Source of the DNA: an uncultured Prevotella sp.
GTDB taxonomy: Bacteria; Bacteroidota; Bacteroidia; Bacteroidales; Bacteroidaceae
Reading direction: 5' to 3'
DNA length: 8,558 nucleotides
Assembly: GCA_900553965.1 (NCBI GenBank)
Contig: USFX01000114.1
Location: forward strand, 1 to 8,558
Part shown: positions 1 to 6,681 of the stretch, piece by piece
Position numbering within the stretch: position 1 is the stretch's first letter
How the letters are laid out: every line of letters begins with the position of its first letter
Translations under genes and position numbers: made by a program
Notes under the pieces: model-generated
What the model was told of the DNA's origin: nothing
The model's input: the letters and a program-made list of their open reading frames with translations, nothing else
Database searches by the model: none

Positions 1-128
1 AAAACTCGCGAATTTGCGGCCAAAAGATTTTCATTTTTGAATTCTTCAAGGATTTGAAGGCATTTGTCGGGAGAATTCCAAACGTTTAACTTTTGATATC
101 AAACTTTAAACTTTCAAGTTCCGGAACA

Positions 129-308
129 TCACCCTCTGCCCCACCCGATTTCCCGTCCATTCCAGAAAAGTTTGTTGCATTGAGAAACACTAAGATTCAT
201 CAAAAGATATGACTTACCACATCTTCTGATACCGGTCACGACTTTTATCATTCCATTATGCTTGCTCTTGATGAGTCTCCTCAGATGAATATCACGTTTT
301 ATCTCCAT
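129..308 (-). pseudogene. Truncated AAA ATPase (DUF4143/AAA_14 type), N-terminal fragment
   Basis: The first ~40 residues from the Met at 308 (MEIKRDIHLRRLI...) match the start of the ATP-binding proteins common in Bacteroidales, which carry an N-terminal AAA_14 domain and a C-terminal DUF4143 domain. The Walker A loop GIRRCGKSY is intact (K binds ATP phosphates in this fold). Intact members are roughly 380-450 residues, but here similarity ends right after KSYLLMNL (about position 180). An unrelated low-complexity tail follows, then TGA at 129. Walker B, sensor and DUF4143 parts are missing. An upstream Met at 329 also exists, but the family normally begins at MEIKRD, so 308 is preferred. 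The fragment cannot be a working ATPase and is best read as a remnant of deletion or rearrangement. Family recognition is from memory of conserved motifs. Confidence 0.7.
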
Positions 309-389
309 ATCAAATTGTTTATACCACAATTGCGTATTTACGCATTTTTGTTCTACAAAAAATAGGAATTTTATTTCATCAAACTATTA

Positions 390-397
390 CAAAAATA
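390..397 (-). promoter_or_regulatory. Possible -7 element (TATTTTTG) upstream of ATPase remnant
   Basis: On the minus strand the octamer TATTTTTG fits the Bacteroidetes -7 consensus TAnnTTTG. It lies about 80 bases before the ATPase start at 308. No TTTG is seen 19-21 bases further upstream; that position is occupied by the inverted repeat at 407-432. In such AT-rich DNA a chance match is quite possible. Confidence 0.25.
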
Positions 398-406
398 ATT
401 ATCAAT

Positions 407-432
407 CTTGCTATATTTTAATATATAGCAAG
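407..432. repeat. Perfect 10-bp AT-rich inverted repeat, operator-like
   Basis: The arms cttgctatat (407-416) and atatagcaag (423-432) are exact reverse complements around a 6-base spacer (tttaat). No T-run or nearby gene end supports a terminator. Its place just upstream of a possible -7 element (390-397) would suit a binding site for a dimeric regulator of the now truncated ATPase gene. The function is inferred; the symmetry is seen directly. Confidence 0.5.
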
Positions 433-522
433 CAGGATTTAAAAGTTGCATTCGGAGTTGACAAAAAGGAAAATATCATAAACTTTTTGTACAGGAAACC
501 CAAAAACTCAGGAAAGGGAAAA

Positions 523-585
523 CTATAGGCAGGGGCGTAATCTTGTGGACGGACAAAGAAAACAAGATTACGCCCCTGCCTTTAG
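523..585. terminator. Long perfect hairpin after the kinase-RapZ gene
   Basis: Arms 527-546 and 562-581 are exact 20-base reverse complements around a 15-base loop. After one T-T mismatch, three more pairs (523-525 with 583-585) extend the stem. On the minus strand the hairpin begins 13 bases after the TGA at 599-601 and is followed by a short TTTT run, so termination of the kinase-RapZ transcript is the simplest role. The stem is far longer than needed for an intrinsic terminator and its T-run is weak. A dispersed palindromic repeat of the REP or miniature inverted-repeat kind is therefore a serious alternative. Confidence 0.6.
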
Positions 586-598
586 AAAGATTATGCCG

Positions 599-2147
599 TC
601 ATCCGACCGGTTGTTTCGCCGGCAGCACCTGACTTATTCCCTGCTCGCGGTGACAGACATGCACCTCCACACCATACTTGCGGTTGATGTATTCGGCAAG
701 ATGCTGGGCGGAATAGACGCTGCGGTGCTGGCCGCCGGTGCAGCCGAAGGAGAACATCAGGCTGGTGAAGCCGCGCTGGACGTAGCGGCGGACGTGGGCG
801 TCGGCAAGACGGTAGACGCTGTCGAGGAAGGTCAGGATTTCGCCGTCGTCCTCAAGGAAGCGGATGACGGGCTCGTCGAGACCGGTGAGCTTCTTGTAAG
901 GCTCGTAGCGACCGGGATTGTGGGTCGAGCGGCAGTCGAAGACATAGCCTCCGCCGTTGCCGCTCTCGTCCTCGGGAATGCCCTTGCGGTAGGAGAAGCT
1001 GAAGACGCGCACGACGAGCGGGCCCTTTCCGTCATACTTCGAGAACGTGGCCGGGCCGTCGTTGGGATGGGCCTCGTAGATGTTCGTCGGTGCCGTGCGG
1101 TAGCCGTCGGCGCGTGTCAGGGCGGGCTGCTCGATGCGGGCGAAGCGCGGCATCTCGGTCAGCCGGCGCAGCATGTCCATCATGTAAGGATAGGGGAAGC
1201 AGTCGAGCGCGAGCAGTTCGCGGAGGTTCTGGATGGCGGGGGGAATGGACTCGATGAAGTGTTTCTTCTGTTCGAAATAGCCGCCGGAAACCGTATGCGC
1301 CGAGCACCTGGAGCGTGCGGAAGAGCACGAACAGGCTCAGGCGGTTGACGAAGTGGCGCACGGGGGGCACCTCGGTGTAGTTCCGGAGCGCATCGTAGTA
1401 TTCGCGGACGAGCTCGCGGCGCAGCTTGTGCGGATAGCGGGCCGAGGCTTGCCAGAGAAATGAGGCGAGGTCGTAGTAGTAAGGACCGCGGCGGCCGCCC
1501 TGAAAGTCGATGAAATAGGGATTGCCGGCGGTGTCGAGCATGACGTTGCGCGCCTGGAAATCGCGGTAGAGGAAGCTGTCGGCACGTTCCAACGTCAGGT
1601 CCTTGGCAAAGAGACGGAAGTCGGCTTCGAGCTTCAGCTCGTGGAAATCGAGTTCGGTTGCCTTCAGGAAACAATACTTGAAATAGTTGAGGTCGAAGAG
1701 CACGCTGTCCATGTCGAACTCCGGCTGCGGATAACACTGTGAGAAGTCGAGCCCGCGCGCTCCGCGTATCTGTATGTTCGGCAGTTGGCGGATGGTGCGG
1801 ATGAGCAGCTCGCGCTCCCTCAGCGTATATCGTCCGCCAGCGGCACGTCCCGCTGCCAGCGCGTCGAACAGCGACACCGAGCCAAGGTCGGTCTGAAGAT
1901 AGCGCTGCTCGTCGTCGCTCACGGCAAGCACCGTCGGCACGGGCAGCTGACGCTGCGTGAAATGGCGGCAGAGGGAGACGAACGCATGGTTCTCATCGCG
2001 GCTCGTCCCTATCACGCCGATGACCGACGTGCCGTCGGCCGCCGTCAGCCTGTAATACTCGCGGTTGCTGCCGGCCCCGGCTATGCGGCTGATGCCGGCA
2101 GGCTCTGCGCCGGCCCAGCTATTATACAGTTCAAGAAGTCTTTCCAT
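599..2147 (-). CDS. AmgK-like sugar kinase fused to RapZ C-terminal domain, frameshifted near 1283
   Basis: Joining two frames at about 1283 gives a continuous 515-residue protein. Residues 1-288 are an aminoglycoside-phosphotransferase-fold kinase. They include a glycine-rich loop AGAGSNREYYR (23-33), a QTDLGS segment (85-90), the catalytic loop YRDFQARN (194-201), IDFQ (213-216) and YYDLASFLW, a pattern close to AmgK, the anomeric MurNAc/GlcNAc kinase of cell-wall recycling. Residues ~377-500 match the RapZ/YvcJ C-terminal domain: VRVFSFSYRKGIPED, FDCRSTHNPGR, KLTGLDEPV and the loop GCTGGQHRSV (468-477). E. coli RapZ uses this domain to bind GlcN6P and small RNA; its N-terminal P-loop domain is absent here and replaced by the kinase. 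Amino-sugar salvage or sensing is an inference. The start at 2147 gives the conserved MERLLELY opening. A promoter sits immediately upstream and a hairpin follows the stop. If the frame break is real, the kinase half would run on in the wrong frame to 1032, and the RapZ half could restart only at ATG 1183. Confidence 0.82.
1280..1287 (-). other. Frameshift site (one extra base) in kinase-RapZ gene
   Basis: Reading the minus strand, GGT TTC CGG is in the kinase frame. Dropping one base (C at 1283) gives GGC TAT TTC GAA, which leads into GYFEQKKHFIESIPP and on through the whole RapZ-type domain with no stop. The kinase frame beyond this point turns into an Arg/Pro/His-rich nonsense tail. There is no stop codon or classical slippery run at the junction, so programmed frameshifting is unlikely. 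A point insertion or a sequencing error fits better. Confidence 0.8.
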
Positions 2148-2155
2148 AATATGTG

Positions 2156-2186
2156 CAAAGGTAGCACAAACCGTGAAAAGGACAAA
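2156..2186 (-). promoter_or_regulatory. Bacteroidetes-type promoter of the kinase-RapZ gene
   Basis: On the minus strand TTTG (2183-2186) is followed after exactly 19 bases by TACCTTTG (2156-2163). This matches the Bacteroidetes primary-sigma consensus (TTTG, 19-21 bases, TAnnTTTG). The start codon is only 8 bases beyond the -7 element, so the predicted 5' leader is nearly absent. A 5-bp inverted repeat, TGTGC (2152-2156) and GCACA (2164-2168), surrounds the -7 element and could be a small operator or chance. Confidence 0.65.
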
Positions 2187-2195
2187 ATCTGTGAC

Positions 2196-2236
2196 AAAGA
2201 AAAACCGCCGGTCCCCATGAATCGGGAACCGGCGGT
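2196..2236 (-). terminator. Intrinsic terminator of the large secreted-protein gene
   Basis: Positions 2204-2216 pair with 2224-2236 (nine GC-rich pairs, one mismatch, three GC pairs) around the 7-base loop 2217-2223. On the minus strand the stem is followed by TTTTCTTT. It lies about 50 bases after the TAA at 2285-2287 and ends only ~10 bases before the -33 element of the next gene, so the two transcription units are tightly packed but separate. Confidence 0.85.
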
Positions 2237-2284
2237 AAGAATAAGTCTTAAATTAATGTCTTTGTCGCGCTATCGCGAAGCTAT

Positions 2285-5200
2285 TTACTTCACAACGACC
2301 TTCCTGCCGTTCTTGATAACGATGCCCTTGAAGCTGTCGCTGACTTTTTGGCCGGCGAGGTTGTAAGCGGGAGCATTGTCCTCAGTCTCTGCAGAGACGG
2401 AGCTGATACCGCTTATCACGCCGATGGTAAAGATGTTCGAAGCGGCAGACTCACCCTTGTCGTAAACCACGGTGACGGCGTAAGAGTGCTCACCGGCAGT
2501 TACGTCAGCGTCGGTGTAGCCTGTCTCGGCAACGGGCTCAGCGTTGAGCTTGACACCGTCGCGGTAGATGTTGTAGCCGACGAGCGAGAGGTCAACAGCA
2601 GAAGCACCGGCCGGGATATATGTAACGTCATCAACAAGGAAGATGAACTGGTCAGCTGATGTGCAGCGGATTGCGAAATACTTTGCACCGGCCGGAACGT
2701 CGAACGAATACTCTGTCCAATCAGTAGGAACTTCGGCTACGGCGTCAACCTTAACGAAGTCGGCAACATCCTTGCCCGTTGTAGAATAGTAGAACTCAAA
2801 TGACTCGAAGCCATACTCGGCAGTATATGTACGGGCGAAGAACGATACCGTCTGTGCGTCACCGCTCAGTTCCGGCGAGATCATCCAATCGTCGTTCTTA
2901 CCATCCGTAGAAGCGAACGAAGCCATATACTTATAACCCGTATTGGCATCGAATGAATCGTTAAAGTCAGATGAGCTGCAATCAAATACGATGTAAGCCA
3001 TTGCCGAACCCATGTTCGGGAATGAGCCATCCTGGAATCCGTATGTTTTGCCGCCGTCAACATCGACAAACGTCCAGTCGCCGGCTGCGTTTACAGCGAA
3101 CGATTCATAGTCCTCGAAACTGTCTGTTACAGGTTCAGCTGCCATCGCGGTCACATTCGGCTCGCTCCATGTGAGGCTTACCTTTCCGTCAGCCTGTGTA
3201 CCTGTGAGGTCGGCAACGGCAGGATACTTGCTGGTCTTGACTGTGGTCTTCACCGTGGCGGTGGTGTTGTTGCTCATGTCGGCGTCAGCGGCATATTCAA
3301 CAACGGCCTTCCACTCCAAAGAAGCCGGAGTCATGACGTTGGTGGCGTAGGTATATTCAAACGTTGTAGTGGCGTTGCTCTCCAGAGCCGTTCCGGGGAT
3401 AGACTCAACCTTAGCATCGTTGCAGTAGATGTCAACGGTGTAGGCACCGGCCTCGGCCGTCTTGCTTCCCTGGTTCTCAACCGTTACGTTGACCGTCACG
3501 TCATCACCGGTCTGAACGCTTGAGGTAGCGGTGATGGCCTTGGCAACGAGGTTGTTGTCAACCATGTTGTAAACGCGGATATTGTCAATGTAAGCGCTTC
3601 CAGCGGCGGAGAATGTTCCGGTGATGATCACGCGAACCCAGTCTTCGTTGGCAAACTCAGCCAAAGACACCGTTGCGGGAGCGAAGTCCGCACCGGCCGT
3701 GAATGTGGCGACATTGTCCTTAACGCCTTTCGGAGTGATGACTGAAATGGTGAGCTGAGCGGCAACATCGCCGGAGTAATCGAATGTAAATACAGGGTTG
3801 GCAGCTCCGGCAAGTGCAATCTTACCTGACTGTAAGTTAATCCAACCTGGAGTTGCGCCATACATCTCGAAACTGGATTCGTCATCAGAGCCTTTCTCGC
3901 CGATATAAAGACCACCATCCGTTGCTTGATTGTTTGCGTCGCTGGCATAGCCCCACCAATAAGAAAGCGAGCCTTCTGCAACTGTTTCAAACAACGGCAT
4001 TGCATATGGAGCGCCGGTAACAACAGCTCCATAGTCATCTTCAGACTCGCCAGTCGTATTCGTCGCCGTAACAGCGAAGTAGGTAAAGCCCATCTCACCG
4101 GCATTGGTATCGAAAGCGACATTGGCGGATGTCTCTGTCAGACCTGTTACGTAAGGATTCTCAAAGTCGGTCGACGGGAATGTCATGCCCCAGAATTCAA
4201 CCATCTCAACAGGATAGATGTTATACTTGAAGTCGGCGGGATTAACAATATGGCCATTGGCTCCTGTTTTACCATTAGGAGCATCCCAAGCTATGTCGAC
4301 AGAGTTGCTCTTGTCAACTACAGTGATATTGTTTACGGCAGTCGGCGTATCGTAACCGATGTAAGCCTTCAGAGTGGCAGCATCGCTGGTCTTGCCTGCG
4401 CATGAAACGGTGACAGAGTAAGTGTAGTAACCGGCAGCTTCAACTGCGTCCTCGAAGGAAACCTTCTCGCCGGCAGCCTTTGCCTCAGCCTTGATTTCCT
4501 CGCCGTCGCGCTTAACGACATAGCTTACGGCCTCAGTGAGGGCAGCACCGGCGATGGTCTGTGCGGGAACGGTGAACGAAACGGTGGCCTTGTTTGCGCC
4601 CTGTGCATCGGCAACGACAGCGAGGTCGCTTACTGCCGCGGGAGCAGAGTTGTCGAGCTCGGCGATAGAGAAGTTGTCTATGTAGAGGTAGAACTCATTC
4701 GCATCAGAGATGGCGTGAACGGCGAAGAAGTATGTTCCGTCTTCCGTCACGGTGAATTCGTTATTGCTTACGTTGATGAATTCCTTGGTGGCAACATCCG
4801 TAGCGGCAATCACGGGAATAGTGAGTTCGGAAGCCTTAGCCACCTTACCGGCCACAACTTCTATGCGCTCCGGATAGCTCTCACTATAAGAAGCGGCATC
4901 AAGAGCAACCTTATATTTAGCACCGGCCTTCAGCTCAACGCCCGGGAAGACGAGATAGTCGTCAGCGGCGTTTGAAGAATTGTAACGGTAGCGTGCAACC
5001 TGACTTCCTGTTGAAGTGTGTTCTTCAAACGTGAATGTGCTCTGGTCGTTGTTTGCATCATAGATGGCGACCTGAGCCTGCTCAGCATTTGTCTCGAATG
5101 TGTTCATGTAGGGAAGCTCAGCTGTCTTGTCGGTGAGAACCGGCTCTTCATAGACAGTCTCCTCTGCGCTGAGAACGACATTGGCGAACCAGTCAAGATA

Positions 5201-6475
5201 AAAGATGCGGTCTGCTGCGGCGTTGATGAGAACGTCGTCAACGAATGTTATTGTCTTTGCTGCGGCGTCATACGTTGCCACGGCATCCTTTATCACGGCA
5301 TTTTCACCTTCTATACCTACACCGATGAACCAGCAGTCGTATGAACTGTATGCACCGACATACTGAAACTTCTCAAACGTGATGGTCGTTCCGTCAACAG
5401 TTCCCTTCACCCAAGCGGTCGGGAATTCAGCGGAAATGCCTTGAACATAAACGTCATTGCCGAAGAAAGCGACATTAACGTTCTGGTTCTTTACCGGAGT
5501 CTCACCTTCGTCTGACATGGATGCACCATTCAGATACCAGCCCGTATATTCAGCACCGGCCGGCAGGGTGACGAGCTCTGTCGAAGGAGCGACGTATGTC
5601 GGGTCGTAAGTCAGGACGGTCTCAGCGTCGCCGTAGCCGGTATTGCTGTTGTCATCATCCCAAAAAGCGCCCATGAAATAAGTATCGGCAGTTTTGCTGT
5701 ATGCCGTTGTGCCTTCGAGAGTCAGCACGTTGCCGTCAACAGTAAATGTGAAAGCCTCGGCATTGTCATCTGCGGCCTGAAATTTACCGGTGGCAGCAAT
5801 GGTGGCACCCCAGCGAAGACTGATAGTTGCTCCATAATTGGAGTCATAAGACAACGGCTGCCTTGTAGGCACGGTTATGACATTGCCACTCTTCGTTCCT
5901 TTCACCCACGCACCAGTCGTGTAGCGGGTAATCGGGTTCTTGATATAAACGTTCGCACCATCCTCAACGATTGTAACCATTCCCGACTGATTGGCAATGT
6001 AAATCGACTGGCCCGAAGCGTAATAAGCCGTTCCGGTGGCCGCGCGCTGATACATCTTCGGCTCTACACCGGCAACATCAAGAATGATGCCGTGTTCATC
6101 AGAGGTCACGGTGACGTTACCCTCCTGAGTCGTGGTCTTCCGTGAGGTTGACTTGTTGGGCTTGGCGGCAGCTTCCGCTCTCTTGCCGTCAAGTTTCCAC
6201 GTTTTGAGCACTTTTCCCTCAACGCTGTTGAAATAGCCACGTTTCACGTTGCTCTTGCGCAGCACTGAGGAGGAAGTTTCCTTTGCGGCTGCGGCTTTCT
6301 CGGCCATCACAGCGCGCATTTCCTTTGCTTCTTTTGCTTTCTTCACGAGGGCATTCATGTCGGCAATCCGCTCCAGCTTATGGGCGGCAGCGACCTTCTT
6401 CTTTGCCAAAGGTGCCTGCGCGAATGTCAGCGATGCAACCATCGCGATGACTGCAATAGTAAACAATCTTTTCAT
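2285..6475 (-). CDS. Large secreted multidomain adhesin-like protein
   Basis: This 1396-residue protein starts with a Sec signal peptide (MKRLFTIAVIAMVASLTFA, likely cut before Q20). A Lys/Ala/Glu-rich helical segment follows (~28-70). Two tandem beta modules (~130-290 and ~302-436) each contain WVKGT (190-194, 355-359). Next come a choice-of-anchor-J-like jelly roll (~452-607), FN3 (~610-705), FN3 (~707-825), another jelly roll (~826-970) and a CARDB domain (~973-1080). An FN3 (strands at ~1084-1108 and ~1296-1350) is split by a MAM-like/cleaved-adhesin domain (~1115-1287: DSFEDYESF, DDWMISPEL, DDVTYIP). The order resembles the P. gingivalis gingipain/HagA haemagglutinin repeats. The tail YNLAGQKV...GIVIKNGRKVVVK is a short version of a T9SS-like ending. 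No catalytic motif is seen. Surface adhesion or substrate binding is inferred from architecture; the ligand is unknown. The upstream protease gene lies in the same orientation 206 bases away, and a strong terminator follows. Confidence 0.85.
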   Translation of the reverse strand: MKRLFTIAVIAMVASLTFAQAPLAKKKVAAAHKLERIADMNALVKKAKEAKEMRAVMAEKAAAAKETSSSVLRKSNVKRGYFNSVEGKVLKTWKLDGKRAEAAAKPNKSTSRKTTTQEGNVTVTSDEHGIILDVAGVEPKMYQRAATGTAYYASGQSIYIANQSGMVTIVEDGANVYIKNPITRYTTGAWVKGTKSGNVITVPTRQPLSYDSNYGATISLRWGATIAATGKFQAADDNAEAFTFTVDGNVLTLEGTTAYSKTADTYFMGAFWDDDNSNTGYGDAETVLTYDPTYVAPSTELVTLPAGAEYTGWYLNGASMSDEGETPVKNQNVNVAFFGNDVYVQGISAEFPTAWVKGTVDGTTITFEKFQYVGAYSSYDCWFIGVGIEGENAVIKDAVATYDAAAKTITFVDDVLINAAADRIFYLDWFANVVLSAEETVYEEPVLTDKTAELPYMNTFETNAEQAQVAIYDANNDQSTFTFEEHTSTGSQVARYRYNSSNAADDYLVFPGVELKAGAKYKVALDAASYSESYPERIEVVAGKVAKASELTIPVIAATDVATKEFINVSNNEFTVTEDGTYFFAVHAISDANEFYLYIDNFSIAELDNSAPAAVSDLAVVADAQGANKATVSFTVPAQTIAGAALTEAVSYVVKRDGEEIKAEAKAAGEKVSFEDAVEAAGYYTYSVTVSCAGKTSDAATLKAYIGYDTPTAVNNITVVDKSNSVDIAWDAPNGKTGANGHIVNPADFKYNIYPVEMVEFWGMTFPSTDFENPYVTGLTETSANVAFDTNAGEMGFTYFAVTATNTTGESEDDYGAVVTGAPYAMPLFETVAEGSLSYWWGYASDANNQATDGGLYIGEKGSDDESSFEMYGATPGWINLQSGKIALAGAANPVFTFDYSGDVAAQLTISVITPKGVKDNVATFTAGADFAPATVSLAEFANEDWVRVIITGTFSAAGSAYIDNIRVYNMVDNNLVAKAITATSSVQTGDDVTVNVTVENQGSKTAEAGAYTVDIYCNDAKVESIPGTALESNATTTFEYTYATNVMTPASLEWKAVVEYAADADMSNNTTATVKTTVKTSKYPAVADLTGTQADGKVSLTWSEPNVTAMAAEPVTDSFEDYESFAVNAAGDWTFVDVDGGKTYGFQDGSFPNMGSAMAYIVFDCSSSDFNDSFDANTGYKYMASFASTDGKNDDWMISPELSGDAQTVSFFARTYTAEYGFESFEFYYSTTGKDVADFVKVDAVAEVPTDWTEYSFDVPAGAKYFAIRCTSADQFIFLVDDVTYIPAGASAVDLSLVGYNIYRDGVKLNAEPVAETGYTDADVTAGEHSYAVTVVYDKGESAASNIFTIGVISGISSVSAETEDNAPAYNLAGQKVSDSFKGIVIKNGRKVVVK
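5399..5908 (-). repeat. Tandem duplicated beta module marked by WVKGT
   Basis: Within the large secreted protein, residues 176-200 (NVYIKNP...GAWVKGTKSGNVITVP) and 341-366 (DVYVQGI...TAWVKGTVDGTTITF) are clearly related. Each sits in the middle of a ~135-160-residue all-beta unit rich in Asp, Thr and Tyr. The span given runs between the two WVKGT motifs. The repeat is visible at protein level only, so the duplication is old. Confidence 0.65.
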
Positions 6476-6681
6476 TGTAGTCTACTGTGGGGATTATTTT
6501 GTTTTCTCACTCCGCCGGAAGAAATCCCCTTTTATTCCGACGAGGCGTATAGGAGGCTATCTGCCTCTTTCTTTTTTCTTTTTTTCAACACAGAGACTTA
6601 ATGCAGACATTCCGGCGCAGAGAAGCTGAGGAGCGAAGGCATCTTAGGATGCACGCTTTTTTCGGCTCTCCGGCTTCACGC
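6476..6681 (-). other. Intergenic gap between protease and adhesin genes; possible structured 5' leader
   Basis: No gene is supported here. No TTTG/TAnnTTTG promoter is visible on the minus strand, so the adhesin gene may be read through from the protease gene or use a divergent promoter. GGGGATT (minus strand, 6523-6529) can pair with AATCCCC (6489-6495) around a 27-base loop. GTAG-A-CTAC (6477-6485) ends one base before the start codon at 6475. An A/G-rich purine tract lies at about 6562-6586 on the minus strand. These elements could shape ribosome access, but none matches a named riboswitch that I recognise. Confidence 0.4.
6632..6662. terminator. Small hairpin after protease gene, weak terminator candidate
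   Basis: GCATC (6639-6643) pairs with GATGC (6648-6652) around TTAG, and AGCG (6632-6635) pairs with CGCT (6654-6657) outside a small internal loop. The run of six T (6657-6662) follows only on the plus strand, where no gene ends. On the minus strand, the direction of the protease gene, no T-run follows. It may be a weak or non-functional terminator. Confidence 0.25.

Larger units (their letters stand above)
330..522. other. AT-rich non-coding stretch
   Basis: Apart from the inverted repeat at 407-432 and the possible -7 element at 390-397, I see no gene, RNA gene or convincing repeat here. The composition is strongly AT-rich compared with the GC-rich genes to the right, and the change occurs at about 523-600. 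Confidence 0.5.

Noticed and set aside
3..89. Short plus-strand frame open from the left edge, ending TAA at 87-89
   Set aside because: Only 28 codons are visible with no recognisable motif, so it is too little to call a gene end.
458..486. TTGACA-like sequence resembling a sigma-70 -35 box
   Set aside because: Bacteroidetes promoters use a different consensus, there is no good -10 at the right spacing, and no plus-strand gene lies downstream.
1032..1283. C-terminal extension of the kinase frame beyond the frameshift
   Set aside because: The translation becomes Arg/Pro/His-rich nonsense, while the other frame continues a recognisable RapZ-type protein.
545..1348. Long plus-strand open frame (267 codons)
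   Set aside because: It lies antisense to the RapZ-type domain and kinase end. Its translation is Ala/Val/Gly-rich with no family motifs, while the minus strand has clear conserved motifs.
1785..2366. Plus-strand open frame of 193 codons
   Set aside because: It runs through the promoter, the terminator and two minus-strand genes. No domain is recognisable, so it is a GC-driven shadow.
6249..6629. Plus-strand open frames over the adhesin start and intergenic gap
   Set aside because: They are antisense to a clear signal peptide and continue into low-complexity intergenic DNA, with no family features.
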